NCBI GenBank assembly: GCA_963828185.1
Contig: CAWHDV010000002.1
Location: 620,001-684,000 of the forward strand
From: Rhodoblastus sp963828185
Lineage (GTDB): Bacteria; Pseudomonadota; Alphaproteobacteria; Rhizobiales; Beijerinckiaceae
DNA length: 64,000 nt
Direction of reading: 5' to 3'
Shown here: piece after piece, positions 51,851 to 60,266 of the stretch
Position numbering within the stretch: the stretch's first letter is position 1
Layout of the letters: every line of letters begins with the position of its first letter
Translations under genes and position numbers: made by a program
Notes under the pieces: generated by a model
Seen by the model: only the letters and a program-made list of their open reading frames with translations
Databases searched by the model: none
Told to the model about the DNA's origin: nothing

Positions 51851-52297
51851 ATGACGGCCGCCTACACGATCAAGACGCTGGAAACCGCCATCGCCCATTC
51901 GACCGGCGGACGCAACGGCCATTCCGAGACCGAGGACGGCTCGGTCAGCGTCAATCTTTCCGTCCGCAAGGGCATGGGCGGGCCAGGCCTGCCGGGCACG
52001 ACCACGCCTGAACACCTGTTCGCCGCCGGCTACGCCGCTTGTTTCGGCGGCGCGGTCGATTTCGTCGCCTCGCAGCACAAGGTCAAGCTGACCGACGCGA
52101 CTGTCACCTGCAAGGTCTCGGTCGGCCCGCGCGACGGCGGCGGTTTCGGCATCGCCGTGGAGATGAAAGTGACGTCGCCGACGATGAAGACCGCCGAACT
52201 GCGCAAGCTGGTGGAAGAGGCGCACGAGAATATCTGCCCCTACAGCCACGCGACAAGGAACAATATCGCGTTCCATCTCGACGTTCAGGGGGCGTAG
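51851..52297 (+). CDS. ohr: Organic hydroperoxide resistance protein (Ohr)
   Basis: A thiol-dependent peroxidase that reduces organic hydroperoxides. The 148-residue product has the Ohr/OsmC fold with catalytic Cys64 in AAGYAACFGGAVDF and Cys129 in ENICPYSHATRNN, the spacing of Ohr rather than OsmC. ATG 51851 is chosen because GGAGGAGAG is directly upstream. The regulator OhrR is not adjacent. It is divergent from the helicase-like gene by about 156 bases. Confidence 0.93.
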   Translation: MTAAYTIKTLETAIAHSTGGRNGHSETEDGSVSVNLSVRKGMGGPGLPGTTTPEHLFAAGYAACFGGAVDFVASQHKVKLTDATVTCKVSVGPRDGGGFGIAVEMKVTSPTMKTAELRKLVEEAHENICPYSHATRNNIAFHLDVQGA

Positions 52298-52380
52298 GGG
52301 CTCGAAACGCGAGCCCGCTTCAACCCCTCTGGTGAGGAGACCCTGAAAGGGCCGACAGCTCCAACATCAAGGCCTGCAAT

Positions 52381-52429
52381 CCCCTCCTTCTTCGGGACGC
52401 GCCTGAAGGCGCTCCTCAGGAAGAGGGGC
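52381..52429. repeat. REP-like palindromic element between ohr and rlmN
   Basis: A CCCCTCCTTC / GAAGAGGGG outer inverted repeat encloses an inner GCGCC/GGCGC hairpin (52399-52412). It sits between convergent genes and may serve as a terminator or be a dispersed repeat. Confidence 0.45.
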
Positions 52430-52452
52430 GTTGCGGGGGACAAAAGACGCTT

Positions 52453-53662
52453 TTACTCCAGCTCCGCCGCCAGCCGCGCCCTAGCCCGCAGCTTTTCGGT
52501 CTCGCTCTTGAGCTGGCCGCAGGCGGCTAAAATGTCACGGCCGCGCGGCGTGCGCACCGGGCTGGCGTAGCCGGCGTTGAAGACGATGTCGGAGAATTTC
52601 TCGATCGTCTCCCAGTCCGAGCATTCGTAGGGCGCGCCCGGCCAGGGATTGAAGGGGATCAGGTTGATCTTCGCCGGAATGCCCTTGAGCAGCCGCACCA
52701 GGTCGCGCGCGTCCGCCGGCGAATCGTTGACCCCCTTCAGCATCACATATTCAAAGGTGATGCGCCGCGCGTTGGAGGCGCCGGGATAGTCGCGGCAGGC
52801 CTGCAGCAAATCGCGGATCGGATATTTCTTGTTGAGCGGCACCAGCTTGTCGCGCAGGTCGTCGCGCGCCGCATGCAATGAGATGGCCAGGGCCGCGCCG
52901 GCCTCCAGCCCGAGCCGCTCGATTTCCGGCACGACGCCGGAGGTCGAGACGGTGATGCGGCGCTTCGACAGCGACAGCCCGTCGCCGTCCGACAGGATCT
53001 CCACCGCGTCGCGCACGTTCTCGAAATTGTAGAGCGGCTCGCCCATGCCCATGAAGACGATGTTGGACACAGCGCGCACGCCTTCGCCCGAGGGAATGAG
53101 CCCGTTGTCCGGCGGCGTCAGGCCCGGAAAATCGCCCAGCATTTCGCGCGCCACGATCAATTGCGCCACGATTTCCTGGGTGGTGAGATTGCGGACGAGC
53201 TTCTGCGTGCCCGTATGACAGAAGGTGCAGTTGAGCGTGCAGCCGACCTGGCTGGACACACATAAAGTGCCGCGATCGCTTTCGGGAATATAGACGCATT
53301 CGACTTCCGCGCCCTTTGTCGTGCTTGTCGACTGGCGCCATGCGGATCAGCCATTTGCGCGTCCCATCCACGGACACCTGCTCTTCCACCACCTGCGGCC
53401 GATCAAGCGAATAATGCTCGGCGAGCTTTTGGCGCATCACCTTGGAGACATTGAGCATGACGTCGAAATTTGGCGCGCCCTGGAAGTAAATCCAGTGCCA
53501 GAGCTGCGCCACGCGCATGCGGATTTCGCGCTCCGGCGTGCCGATTTCGCGCAAGGCGCTGGCCATGCCGGCGCGGGTCAAGCCCATCAGCGACGGCTTT
53601 TCGGCCTTCAAATCATTGCTTTCGGCCAGGCCCTGCGGCGCGGCCTCGACAGCCAGCGTCAT
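52453..53662 (-). pseudogene. rlmN: RlmN 23S rRNA/tRNA adenine-C2 methyltransferase, broken by one extra base
   Basis: Two frames together make a full RlmN of about 402 residues. The first (from ATG 53662, preceded by GAAGGACG) gives LREIGTPEREIRMRVAQLWHWIYFQG and VSVDGTRKWLIRM. The second gives SSQVGCTLNCTFCHTGTQKLVRNLT, with the radical-SAM C-x3-C-x2-C. It goes on through NIVFMGMGEPLYNFENV and SLHAARDDLRDKLVPLNKKYPIRDLL. The frame is lost near 53309-53316, where GGGCGCGG has one base too many. RlmN is near-universal and every motif is intact, so an assembly error is the more likely cause. Confidence 0.85.
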
Positions 53663-53775
53663 GCGGCGTCCTTCAGGATCGAGAGTTGAGAAAGAAAACC
53701 TTTTATCACGAAACGCCGCCTTGGAAAACCGGCGCATCGCCTTGCGCAAGGCGGCGCTTTTGGTCAAACAGGGCC

Positions 53776-54204
53776 ATGAATTTCCTGTCCCTGCCGATCG
53801 AGCGCATCATCGCCCTAACCGCCGTCATCGCCGGCGGCGTTTTTTTGCGCCTGCACGGACGCGCCCACCATATAGCCGCCTTCACCGTCAAATACGGCGG
53901 CTCGGCGCTGTGGGCGGCGATGATCTTCTTCATCGTCGCGCTCATGCTGCGCTCGCGCCCGCAAAGGCAGATCCTGGTCATCGCGGCGCTGGTTTGCGCT
54001 TTGGTCGAAGTCTCCAAGCTCGACCACACGCCGGCGCTCGACATTTTCCGCCTGACCCCCGTCGGCGCGTGGCTGCTGGGGCGGATTTTCTCGCTGTGGA
54101 ATTTTCTCGCCTATGCCGTCGGGCTGGCCTTCGCCTGGGGCGTCGATTCCGCTTGCGACGGCAAGCTGTTCAAAAAATCACGCGCCCGCGCCCGGCGGCG
54201 CTGA
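53776..54204 (+). CDS. DUF2809-like integral membrane protein
   Basis: The 142-residue product has about four hydrophobic segments: IERIIALTAVIAGGVFLRL, GGSALWAAMIFFIVALML, ILVIAALVCALVEVS and LWNFLAYAVGLAFAWGV. The pattern matches the DUF2809 family of small bacterial membrane proteins of unknown function. The first residues are MNFLSLPIERII. It is convergent with the DTW gene, and the two overlap at their ends. Codon use is ordinary. Confidence 0.75.
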   Translation: MNFLSLPIERIIALTAVIAGGVFLRLHGRAHHIAAFTVKYGGSALWAAMIFFIVALMLRSRPQRQILVIAALVCALVEVSKLDHTPALDIFRLTPVGAWLLGRIFSLWNFLAYAVGLAFAWGVDSACDGKLFKKSRARARRR

Positions 54205-54928
54205 TTTCGGTTTCTGGCTCCGCCGCGCGGGACGGCGCTTTTTCGCGGGCGCCGGCGCGGCGACGAGGCCCTCGGCCAGCGACGCGCGATATTTGTCGAG
54301 CATGAGCCCGAAAAGCTTGCGCAAGCGACTCCTCGATGTCCGGCTTCTTCTCCAGCCGGGCGAGCGTCAGCCCCGCCGCCTCGATGGTCGAAAGCGCCTC
54401 GCGGCGGGGCTCGCGCCGCAATTTGCCGTAAAGCGAAGCGGTGCGCGGGTTCAGCGCCAGCCTTCGCCCCTTGAGCACCCAGGCGTTGCGCCACCACAGG
54501 GTTTTCGCCTGCGCCCAGGAGCCGTCAAAGATCACCACGCCCTTCAGCCCGGCCAGCGCCCTGTCCTGGTCGGGCAAGGGCGCTCCCTTCTTGTCGAGCA
54601 CCACCACTTCGCGGTCGCTCGGCAGATCGGCGGTCGCCGCGCCGAGATGCAGCACCGCCCATTCGGCCGGGTCGGCCTCGCGCCCGAGCGCCTTCGACAG
54701 GCTCGGCCAGGACAGGCCGATCTTCAGGGTGGAATTCTTCAGCGCGCGCTGGGCCAGCCGCGCCGTGCCGAGTTGCCGGTCCTGCTCCTGCGGATGTTGC
54801 AGGATCAACAGCTGGATTCGGTTCTCGAGCGGCTCGACGGCTTCGCAGACGCAGAGATACGGCGGCTTGGCGCAATGGGGACAGGGCGGCGGTTCAATCG
54901 CGGGCGCGGCCGCATCGGGTTCGGACAA
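54170..54928 (-). CDS. DTW-domain tRNA-uridine aminocarboxypropyltransferase-like protein
   Basis: The 252-residue product as read has the DTW-domain set: PCPHCAKPPYLCVCE at the N-terminus (putative metal-binding cysteines), ILQHPQEQDRQLGTARL, VVVLDKKGAPLPDQDRAL and the DGSWAQAKTLWWRN block that gives the family its name. Members (TapT in E. coli) make acp3U in tRNA. The last 45 residues appear out of frame: omitting one base near 54316-54327 gives KLFGLMLDKYRASLAEG and a stop at 54178. I prefer the TTG at 54928, with GGATCACCCC upstream, to the TTG 15 bases earlier. Confidence 0.75.
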   Translation of the reverse strand: MSEPDAAAPAIEPPPCPHCAKPPYLCVCEAVEPLENRIQLLILQHPQEQDRQLGTARLAQRALKNSTLKIGLSWPSLSKALGREADPAEWAVLHLGAATADLPSDREVVVLDKKGAPLPDQDRALAGLKGVVIFDGSWAQAKTLWWRNAWVLKGRRLALNPRTASLYGKLRREPRREALSTIEAAGLTLARLEKKPDIEESLAQAFRAHARQISRVAGRGPRRRAGAREKAPSRAAEPETEISAAGRGRVIF

Positions 54929-55297
54929 GGGGTGATCCTGCAAGGGCCAGAGCTGAGGAGGCCTTATATAGCGGGAAACGCGAGGAAAGCCATTCGGCAG
55001 TCATGTCTCGGCTTGGAAGTCCGCGCACGACCTAAACGGGACGCCCGATTCGTGCCGCGGTCGGCTCTTTCCGGTGGACTCCGGCCGAAGTCAGTTGCAA
55101 GGGGGAAGTTGGGCGGGAATTGGGAATAGCGCGAAGGACCGATCCAGCGACAACACCGGTCGAAGGCGCAATGGAAAGGGTGCGTCAGGGCGCGAATAGC
55201 GGACATCGTTCGTTGATTCACTGCATCGCCGGCTATCAGAATCTTAGCTATCGTCAGCAGGAATACGCTGCCGGCGATAGCTGCCAAAGAACGCGTG
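54929..55297. other. Non-coding region between DTW gene and tautomerase
   Basis: I see no believable gene in these 369 bases; the longest frame (minus strand) has a hydrophobic start but then becomes Pro/Arg-rich. A 14-bp imperfect inverted repeat (GCTATCG...CGATAGC, about 55246-55283) and a GGGAAGTTGGGCGGGAATT segment near 55107 are present. It looks like accessory-region boundary DNA. Confidence 0.4.
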
Positions 55298-55525
55298 TCA
55301 CGCTACCCGTCGACCTGCGGCCAATTCTTTTACGGCTTCGGTCGTCAGCGGTCGGCCGCCAATGCCCCACTCACCGCTGTTAACCTCGAAAATTTTCACC
55401 CATGTCACGCCGCGCATGTTTTCGCCCTCGATCGAAACCATGGCGTCGGTCAACTTTTGAATAATCTGCTTTTTCTGCTCGGCGTCGAATACGCCCTTGA
55501 TCAGATGGACATCGATCTGTGGCAT
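55298..55525 (-). CDS. 4-oxalocrotonate tautomerase-family protein
   Basis: The 75-residue product starts MPQIDVHLIKG: after removal of Met, Pro1 is the catalytic base of tautomerases. The family pattern FDAEQKKQIIQKLTDAMVSIEG and VKIFEVNSGEWGIGG follows. Size matches the 62-75 residue 4-OT group. It follows an OsmC gene on the same strand, 35 bases apart, preceded by GGAGATAGGGC. Substrate is unknown; many such enzymes act on aromatic or halogenated breakdown products. Confidence 0.85.
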   Translation of the reverse strand: MPQIDVHLIKGVFDAEQKKQIIQKLTDAMVSIEGENMRGVTWVKIFEVNSGEWGIGGRPLTTEAVKELAAGRRVA

Positions 55526-55560
55526 TGCCCTATCTCCTTTGTTTGGGCTTCGCTTAAGGA

Positions 55561-56139
55561 TCAGGCTGCGGTTCCTTGCACGGCCAGATCGGCGAGCGAT
55601 TGGAATTCATCGAATTGCGTCTGCACCTGCACGCCGCTACGAAGTGTCTGGAGGACGACGCAGCTTCGTTCGGCAGCCGCAAGCAGCAGCCTCATCTTTT
55701 CCGCAGGCACATTCATGGCGGTCTCCACGCGGACCTCACAGGTCATTTTCTGGAACCCCACCGGAACATCGCGATCCACGAGCAGTGTGCCGCGGACGTC
55801 GACTTCAGCCCGCGCGCTCACTTCAAGACGAGCAATCTGAATCTCGAGCCGGTCGGCAATGATTTGAATTGTCGAGTGGAGACAGGAAGCGAGCGCCGCA
55901 CACAGGAGATCGCCAGGGTTGGGACGATCATGATAGCCGCCGACCGCGCGATGAATGCCGATTTGCCACGGCTCGCCATATCCGTGTCCGGGCGCGACCG
56001 CGCAATGGAACGGATCTTCCGCGCCATTGGCGATGGTTCCGGCGCCGTCGACGATCCAGGCTTCTTTTGGAGCCGTGCGATATCTCTCGCGCAGCGGGTC
56101 CTGCCGCTGTTTGGCAATTCCTGATGTCGGTGTGTTCAT
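55561..56139 (-). CDS. OsmC family peroxidase-like protein
   Basis: The 192-residue product has the OsmC fold: WQIGIHRAVGGYHDRPNPGDLLCAALASCLHSTIQIIADRL contains the first catalytic cysteine, and AAAERSCVVLQTLRSGVQVQT the second. It is longer at the N-terminus than Ohr and matches the stand-alone OsmC subgroup. ATG 56139 is preceded by AAAGGTCAGC. It is probably co-transcribed with the tautomerase gene and lies directly beside a 24-bp palindrome (56148-56171), a candidate operator. Confidence 0.85.
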   Translation of the reverse strand: MNTPTSGIAKQRQDPLRERYRTAPKEAWIVDGAGTIANGAEDPFHCAVAPGHGYGEPWQIGIHRAVGGYHDRPNPGDLLCAALASCLHSTIQIIADRLEIQIARLEVSARAEVDVRGTLLVDRDVPVGFQKMTCEVRVETAMNVPAEKMRLLLAAAERSCVVLQTLRSGVQVQTQFDEFQSLADLAVQGTAA

Positions 56140-56147
56140 GGTGCTGA

Positions 56148-56171
56148 CCTTTCAGATTTGATGCTGAAAGG
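56148..56171. promoter_or_regulatory. Palindromic operator candidate upstream of osmC
   Basis: CCTTTCAG and CTGAAAGG are perfect inverted repeats with an eight-base spacer, just upstream of the OsmC start codon. The neighbouring LuxR-type fusion protein is the obvious candidate to bind it. Confidence 0.45.
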
Positions 56172-56276
56172 ATGCATCCGACGTCCACCGAAGTCTTGAG
56201 GCGCAAGCCCCGTTCCTAACGACTTTTTCTTCGGAAAACGCGTAATTGCGGGACGCTGGTCCCAGTCGGCGGGCAA

Positions 56277-57347
56277 TCAGTCTCGGCCGAGACCTGCCTT
56301 GCGCGCGAGAACGATCGCCTGAGAGCGGTGCTCAACCTCAAGTTTGGCAAAAATCGCGGTAACGTGATTGCGCACTGTTTTCTCGGAAATACCCGCCATC
56401 CCTGCAATCTCGGCATTGATCATTCCCCGCGCGATGCCGTCAAGAATCTCTCTCTCCCGGGCGCTCAATGCATCCAGTTTGTCTTGCGAAGGCGTCTCGG
56501 CGGGCTCGTCAGCCTTAAGAAAATTATGCAGTTCGCTACGAAAAATCTGCCACGCCTTCTCATTGGCCAACAAGATATGGTTCTTGCCTTCTAGCGGGAC
56601 AAAGCGCGCATTTGGGATAGCTGCGGCAAGCCGGCGCCCTGCCTCGAACGGCACCATCGCATCGCCTTTGACGTGAAAAACAAGGGTCGGAGTTTTCAGT
56701 TTGCTAACCTCGGCGCGAATGTCGAAGCCATTGAACGCGTCCCACAGCATTTTGGCGTTCGGCGCTGACGCGCTGCGCCGCTGAAGTTCGCCAATCCAGC
56801 GGAGTTGTTCCTTGGTCGCGTCCGGAAGCAGCAAATTGGCAAAGACCTCGCGAAAGGCTCCAGCGTCGCGACCCCAACCGAACTCGATCATCTGCGACAG
56901 CGCATGCGCCTGTTTTTGCGACCCTTCATCGACGCCACTGGCGTAAGCGCCGGCCAGATAGCTATCATAAAGAATAAGTCGGCTGACGCGGTCGGGGTAG
57001 CGGGCCGCATAGGCGGCGGCAACGACGCCTCCCTGGCAGAGTCCTATCAGTGGAAAACGCCTAAGACCTGCGGCGTTGACCACTGCTTCGAGATCGCTGA
57101 TCCATGCGTCAAGGCTGAAATTATCGACGTTGCGGTCCGACAGGCCCGAGCCGCGCGGGTCATAACGGATAAGCGTATGGCCTTCGGCAAGCGCCTCAAA
57201 CCAGTGGCGCCAAATTGCGCTATCCCAATCGAGTTCGAGATGGGTAAACCAATTTGCGGTCCGAACCAACGGCGAACCAGCGCCGGCCTTGGCAAAGGCT
57301 ATTCGTATTCCGTCATGCGCGGTGCAGAATTGTATCTGCTGCTTCAT
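56277..57347 (-). CDS. Alpha/beta hydrolase-LuxR fusion regulator
   Basis: The 356-residue product joins an alpha/beta hydrolase (residues 1-275) to a LuxR/GerE DNA-binding domain (about 290-350: LSAREREILDGIARGMINAEIAGMAGISEKTVRNHVTAIFAKLEV). The hydrolase has an elbow GLCQGGVVAAAYAARYP with Cys, an Asp in VKGDAMVPFEAGRRL and a His in GKNHILL. The fusion may be a transcription regulator that senses or cleaves an ester-like signal. ATG 57347 has a weak ribosome binding site. It is upstream of osmC and the tautomerase gene and likely controls them. Confidence 0.85.
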   Translation of the reverse strand: MKQQIQFCTAHDGIRIAFAKAGAGSPLVRTANWFTHLELDWDSAIWRHWFEALAEGHTLIRYDPRGSGLSDRNVDNFSLDAWISDLEAVVNAAGLRRFPLIGLCQGGVVAAAYAARYPDRVSRLILYDSYLAGAYASGVDEGSQKQAHALSQMIEFGWGRDAGAFREVFANLLLPDATKEQLRWIGELQRRSASAPNAKMLWDAFNGFDIRAEVSKLKTPTLVFHVKGDAMVPFEAGRRLAAAIPNARFVPLEGKNHILLANEKAWQIFRSELHNFLKADEPAETPSQDKLDALSAREREILDGIARGMINAEIAGMAGISEKTVRNHVTAIFAKLEVEHRSQAIVLARKAGLGRD

Positions 57348-57689
57348 CTGATGTGAACCGTGCGCCTGGTGACACCCGCTCTAACAAAATAGCATAATCG
57401 AGCCGGGTCCAAATGAAATGAATCACAGCAGCCGGGTCGTCGCGGCGACGATGACGCTTAGCCGACCGCCCCCATTCGCTCAAGGTCACGAGTACGCGTC
57501 CGACCCTGGCCGGGAAAGTCCGCCGACGGCGTTGCTCCGGCCATTGTCAGAAAGGCGTGAAAGACGGCTTCGGGTCGAGGTGAGGCTCACAGTGGCGAGG
57601 CCGGGAACGACGCGTTCGAGCCAATTCTGCTCCTTCGGCCTACGACAGCTTCCCGCCCCAATTCCTAAATCCCAACCGCGACACTGGCG
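57348..57689. other. Non-coding region between the LuxR fusion and PhaC-like gene
   Basis: No gene is supported in these 342 bases. The DNA is less GC-rich near 57380-57420. A segment near 57647 (TTCCCGCCCCAATTCC) resembles, in the opposite orientation, a segment near 55107 on the other side of the tautomerase-osmC-LuxR patch. Confidence 0.4.
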
Positions 57690-58787
57690 TCAGGCCTCCG
57701 CCAGCCACGCCAATACTTCCGGCCAGACCTTTTTCAGCGTCCTGGCGCCGGCGAAAAGCGACATATGGCCGCCCGGCGCGGTCTTCCGCCTGATTTTTGC
57801 GCGCGGCGTCCCGACGAGGCGCGCGCAGGCGAAGGTCTGCTCCGGCGCGGCCACTTCGTCGTCGCGCGCGGCGAGGAGATAAAGCGGACGGCGCATCTCG
57901 CGCAGGTCGATCCTTTTGCCGAGCGCCGAGAATTCGCCTCTCGCCAATTCGTTGCGCTTGTAGAATTTTTCGACCACTTCGAGGTAATAGGCCCCAGGCA
58001 GGTCAAGCACATGCTCGCTCCAGGCGCGAAAAAGCTCGGCCTCCGCTTGAAATTCCCCGGAGTTGAGCGGCAAGTCGCTTTGCAGCAGGGCATGCACATG
58101 CTGGGGACCGTCCGGCGACTTGCCCCAGTATTGCAACGCCTTGGCGCCGCGCGCAAAACCGCCGCCGAGCCGCACAAATTCGCGAAACGTTTCGATCGGC
58201 GTGGATTCCGCCAGCAGCGACAGCGGCGAGGGCGCGGCTTCAATGTCGATCGGCGCGGCGACGAGGACGAGTTTATTCGCCTTGGCCGGAAAGCGCGCGG
58301 CATAGAGCAGGCTGAGCCAGCCGCCCTGGCACAGGCCGATGAGGTCCGCCCGGCCGCCGACCTCATCGACGAAGACATTGAGGTCGACGAGAAAATCGTC
58401 GATGCGGCGGAAGGCCTGCGTCTCCTTGGCGGACAGGAATTCGACCAGATACAGCGGCGCGCCGCTCGCGCGCAAAACCGCCATCAGGCTGTGGCCCTCG
58501 CAGAAATCGGCTATGCGCGCGTCATGCAAGGCATAGGGCGCGCACACGATGATCGGCGCGCGCCCGCTATTCGGCGCATCAAAAAACTGGCGCAATCGCG
58601 CCGCCGAAAGCTCCAGCACGATGCGGTTTTCGCTCGCCCAGACGGGCTCGTCCGAGGGCGGCGGCTCGGCCGGCGGCGCGAAGGCGTCAAGCATCTGCCG
58701 GGCCACGGCGGCGCCCGCCTCCGCGGCGGCCACGCTCGGCCACAGCAGTCTCGTCCAGTCGGAACCGTGTTCGCTTTTCCGCGCCAT
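57690..58787 (-). CDS. PHA-synthase-like alpha/beta hydrolase
   Basis: The 365-residue product has an alpha/beta hydrolase fold with the PhaC-type lipase box: LIGLCQGGWLSLLYAARFPAKANKLVL, nucleophile Cys. A late LYLLAARDDEVAAPEQ (Asp) and GGHMSLFAG (His) complete the likely triad. It is about the size of class III PhaC but lacks the longer N-terminal part of class I enzymes. A role in PHA synthesis or turnover is plausible, together with the phasins at 30-31 kb, but the substrate is unknown. ATG 58787 is the only start with a family-like beginning. Confidence 0.8.
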   Translation of the reverse strand: MARKSEHGSDWTRLLWPSVAAAEAGAAVARQMLDAFAPPAEPPPSDEPVWASENRIVLELSAARLRQFFDAPNSGRAPIIVCAPYALHDARIADFCEGHSLMAVLRASGAPLYLVEFLSAKETQAFRRIDDFLVDLNVFVDEVGGRADLIGLCQGGWLSLLYAARFPAKANKLVLVAAPIDIEAAPSPLSLLAESTPIETFREFVRLGGGFARGAKALQYWGKSPDGPQHVHALLQSDLPLNSGEFQAEAELFRAWSEHVLDLPGAYYLEVVEKFYKRNELARGEFSALGKRIDLREMRRPLYLLAARDDEVAAPEQTFACARLVGTPRAKIRRKTAPGGHMSLFAGARTLKKVWPEVLAWLAEA

Positions 58788-59021
58788 GGTCCAATTTTGC
58801 CTTCAAACAAGGCCAAAATGCCATTATGCCGCCTTGTGGTCTTTACGCATTGATCCTGGCCGGGTTTTCGCAAGCCGGGCGTCGCTGGCCCGCAGGTGCA
58901 ATTGCCATAAGGCGCCGGACGAGAAAGATTGCCGCGCCTGCCCGCATGCGGCTAGAACTTGTTGCAGGCGGCGAAACAAGCTCGATTTGACAACAAGCGG
59001 CGAAGCCGCGGGGGAGGCGCC

Positions 59022-60266
59022 TTGGGAAAGTGGAATTCGGTGAAGCGGCTGGCCTGCGCCATGGTCTGCGCGGCGTCATTCTGTTCGGCGCCATTCGCCC
59101 ATGCGCAACAGCCGGCGACCGCGCCGGCCGCCGAGCCCGCCGCGCCTGAACAGAAGATCGTCATCGGCTACCTTCGCCGGGCCGACGACCGCAAGGCGAT
59201 CTCACCGATCGAAACGCCAGCCAGGAACGACGGCCTGGCCGGCGCCGAGACCGGGGTCGACGACGATTCCATCACCGGCTCCTTCCTCGGCCAGACCTAC
59301 CAGTTTGTCGCGCGCAGGCTGAAGCCCGGCGAGGACGCGGGCGCCGCCTTGGCCGAGCTTGCCGGACAGGGCGTCCATTTCGTCCTCGCCGACCTGCCGG
59401 GCGAGGCGCTGGTCAAGGCCGCCGACAGCCCCGCCGCCGCCAGCGACCTGATCTTCAACATCGGCGCATCCGACGATTTCCTGCGCCAGGACTTCTGCCG
59501 CGCCAATGTGGTGCATGTCGCCCCGAGCCGCGCCATGCTGGCCGACGGGCTGGCGCAATATCTGATCTGGAAGCAATGGCGCAAATGGTTTTTGGTGCTC
59601 GGCTCGCATCCGGCGGACAGGTTCTGGGCCGACGCCCTGCGGCGTTCGGCGGCGCGTTTCGGCGCGAAAATCGTCGAGGAGCGCGAGTTCAAGGACGCCG
59701 GCGGCGCCCGGCGCTCGGACAGCGGCGTGGCGCTGGTGCAGAAGCAGATTCCCGTCTTCACCCAGAACGCGCCCGCCTATGACGTGCTGATGGCCGCCGA
59801 TGAGAGCGCGGTCTTCGCCGATTACCTGCCCTATCGCACCTGGGACCCGCGCCCGGTCGCCGGCTCCGCCGGCCTCGTCCCGACCTCCTGGGACGGGGCG
59901 AACGACCAATGGGGCGCGGAACAATTGCAGAACAGGTTCGAGGCGAAATTCATCCGCCACATGAGCGCGCTCGACATGAACGCCTGGACGGCGGTGCGGA
60001 TGATCGGCGAGGCCGCCTCGCACGGCGCCTTCAAGGACGCTGCGACGATGAAGGCCTTTTTCCTGTCGAAGGATTTCGCGCTGGCCGCCTTCAAGGGCCA
60101 GAAACTGACCCTGCGCGACTGGGACCTGCAATTGCGCCAGCCGATTCTCCTGTCGGACGGCCGCAATATTGTCTCCACCTCGCCGCAGGAAGGGTTCATG
60201 CACCAGTTTTCCGAACTGGACACGCTCGGATACGACCGACCGGAGACGAAATGCCATTTGAAATGA
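59022..60266 (+). CDS. Substrate-binding protein of PQQ-associated ABC system
   Basis: The 414-residue product has a signal peptide (VKRLACAMVCAASFCSAPFAHAQ) and the periplasmic-binding fold of branched-chain amino acid-type proteins: IVIGYLRRADDRK, NIGASDDFLRQDFCRANVVHVAPSRAM, WRKWFLVLGSHPADRFWADAL and DVLMAADESAVFADYLPYRTWDPRPVAGSAGLVPTSWD. This matches the ABC protein group found next to PQQ-dependent alcohol oxidation genes (TIGR03863-like). Start is TTG 59022 with a strong GGGGGAGG; GTG 59040 is an alternative that trims the leader. The next three genes overlap in one operon. Confidence 0.87.
   Translation: MGKWNSVKRLACAMVCAASFCSAPFAHAQQPATAPAAEPAAPEQKIVIGYLRRADDRKAISPIETPARNDGLAGAETGVDDDSITGSFLGQTYQFVARRLKPGEDAGAALAELAGQGVHFVLADLPGEALVKAADSPAAASDLIFNIGASDDFLRQDFCRANVVHVAPSRAMLADGLAQYLIWKQWRKWFLVLGSHPADRFWADALRRSAARFGAKIVEEREFKDAGGARRSDSGVALVQKQIPVFTQNAPAYDVLMAADESAVFADYLPYRTWDPRPVAGSAGLVPTSWDGANDQWGAEQLQNRFEAKFIRHMSALDMNAWTAVRMIGEAASHGAFKDAATMKAFFLSKDFALAAFKGQKLTLRDWDLQLRQPILLSDGRNIVSTSPQEGFMHQFSELDTLGYDRPETKCHLK

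Noticed and set aside
54964..55287. A minus-strand frame with a hydrophobic start between the DTW and tautomerase genes
   Set aside because: After about 40 residues it becomes Pro/Arg-rich, has no ribosome binding site and no recognisable family.
57418..57882. A 154-codon plus-strand frame across the gap before the PhaC-like gene
   Set aside because: It runs into the antisense of a confident gene and has no domain-like sequence.
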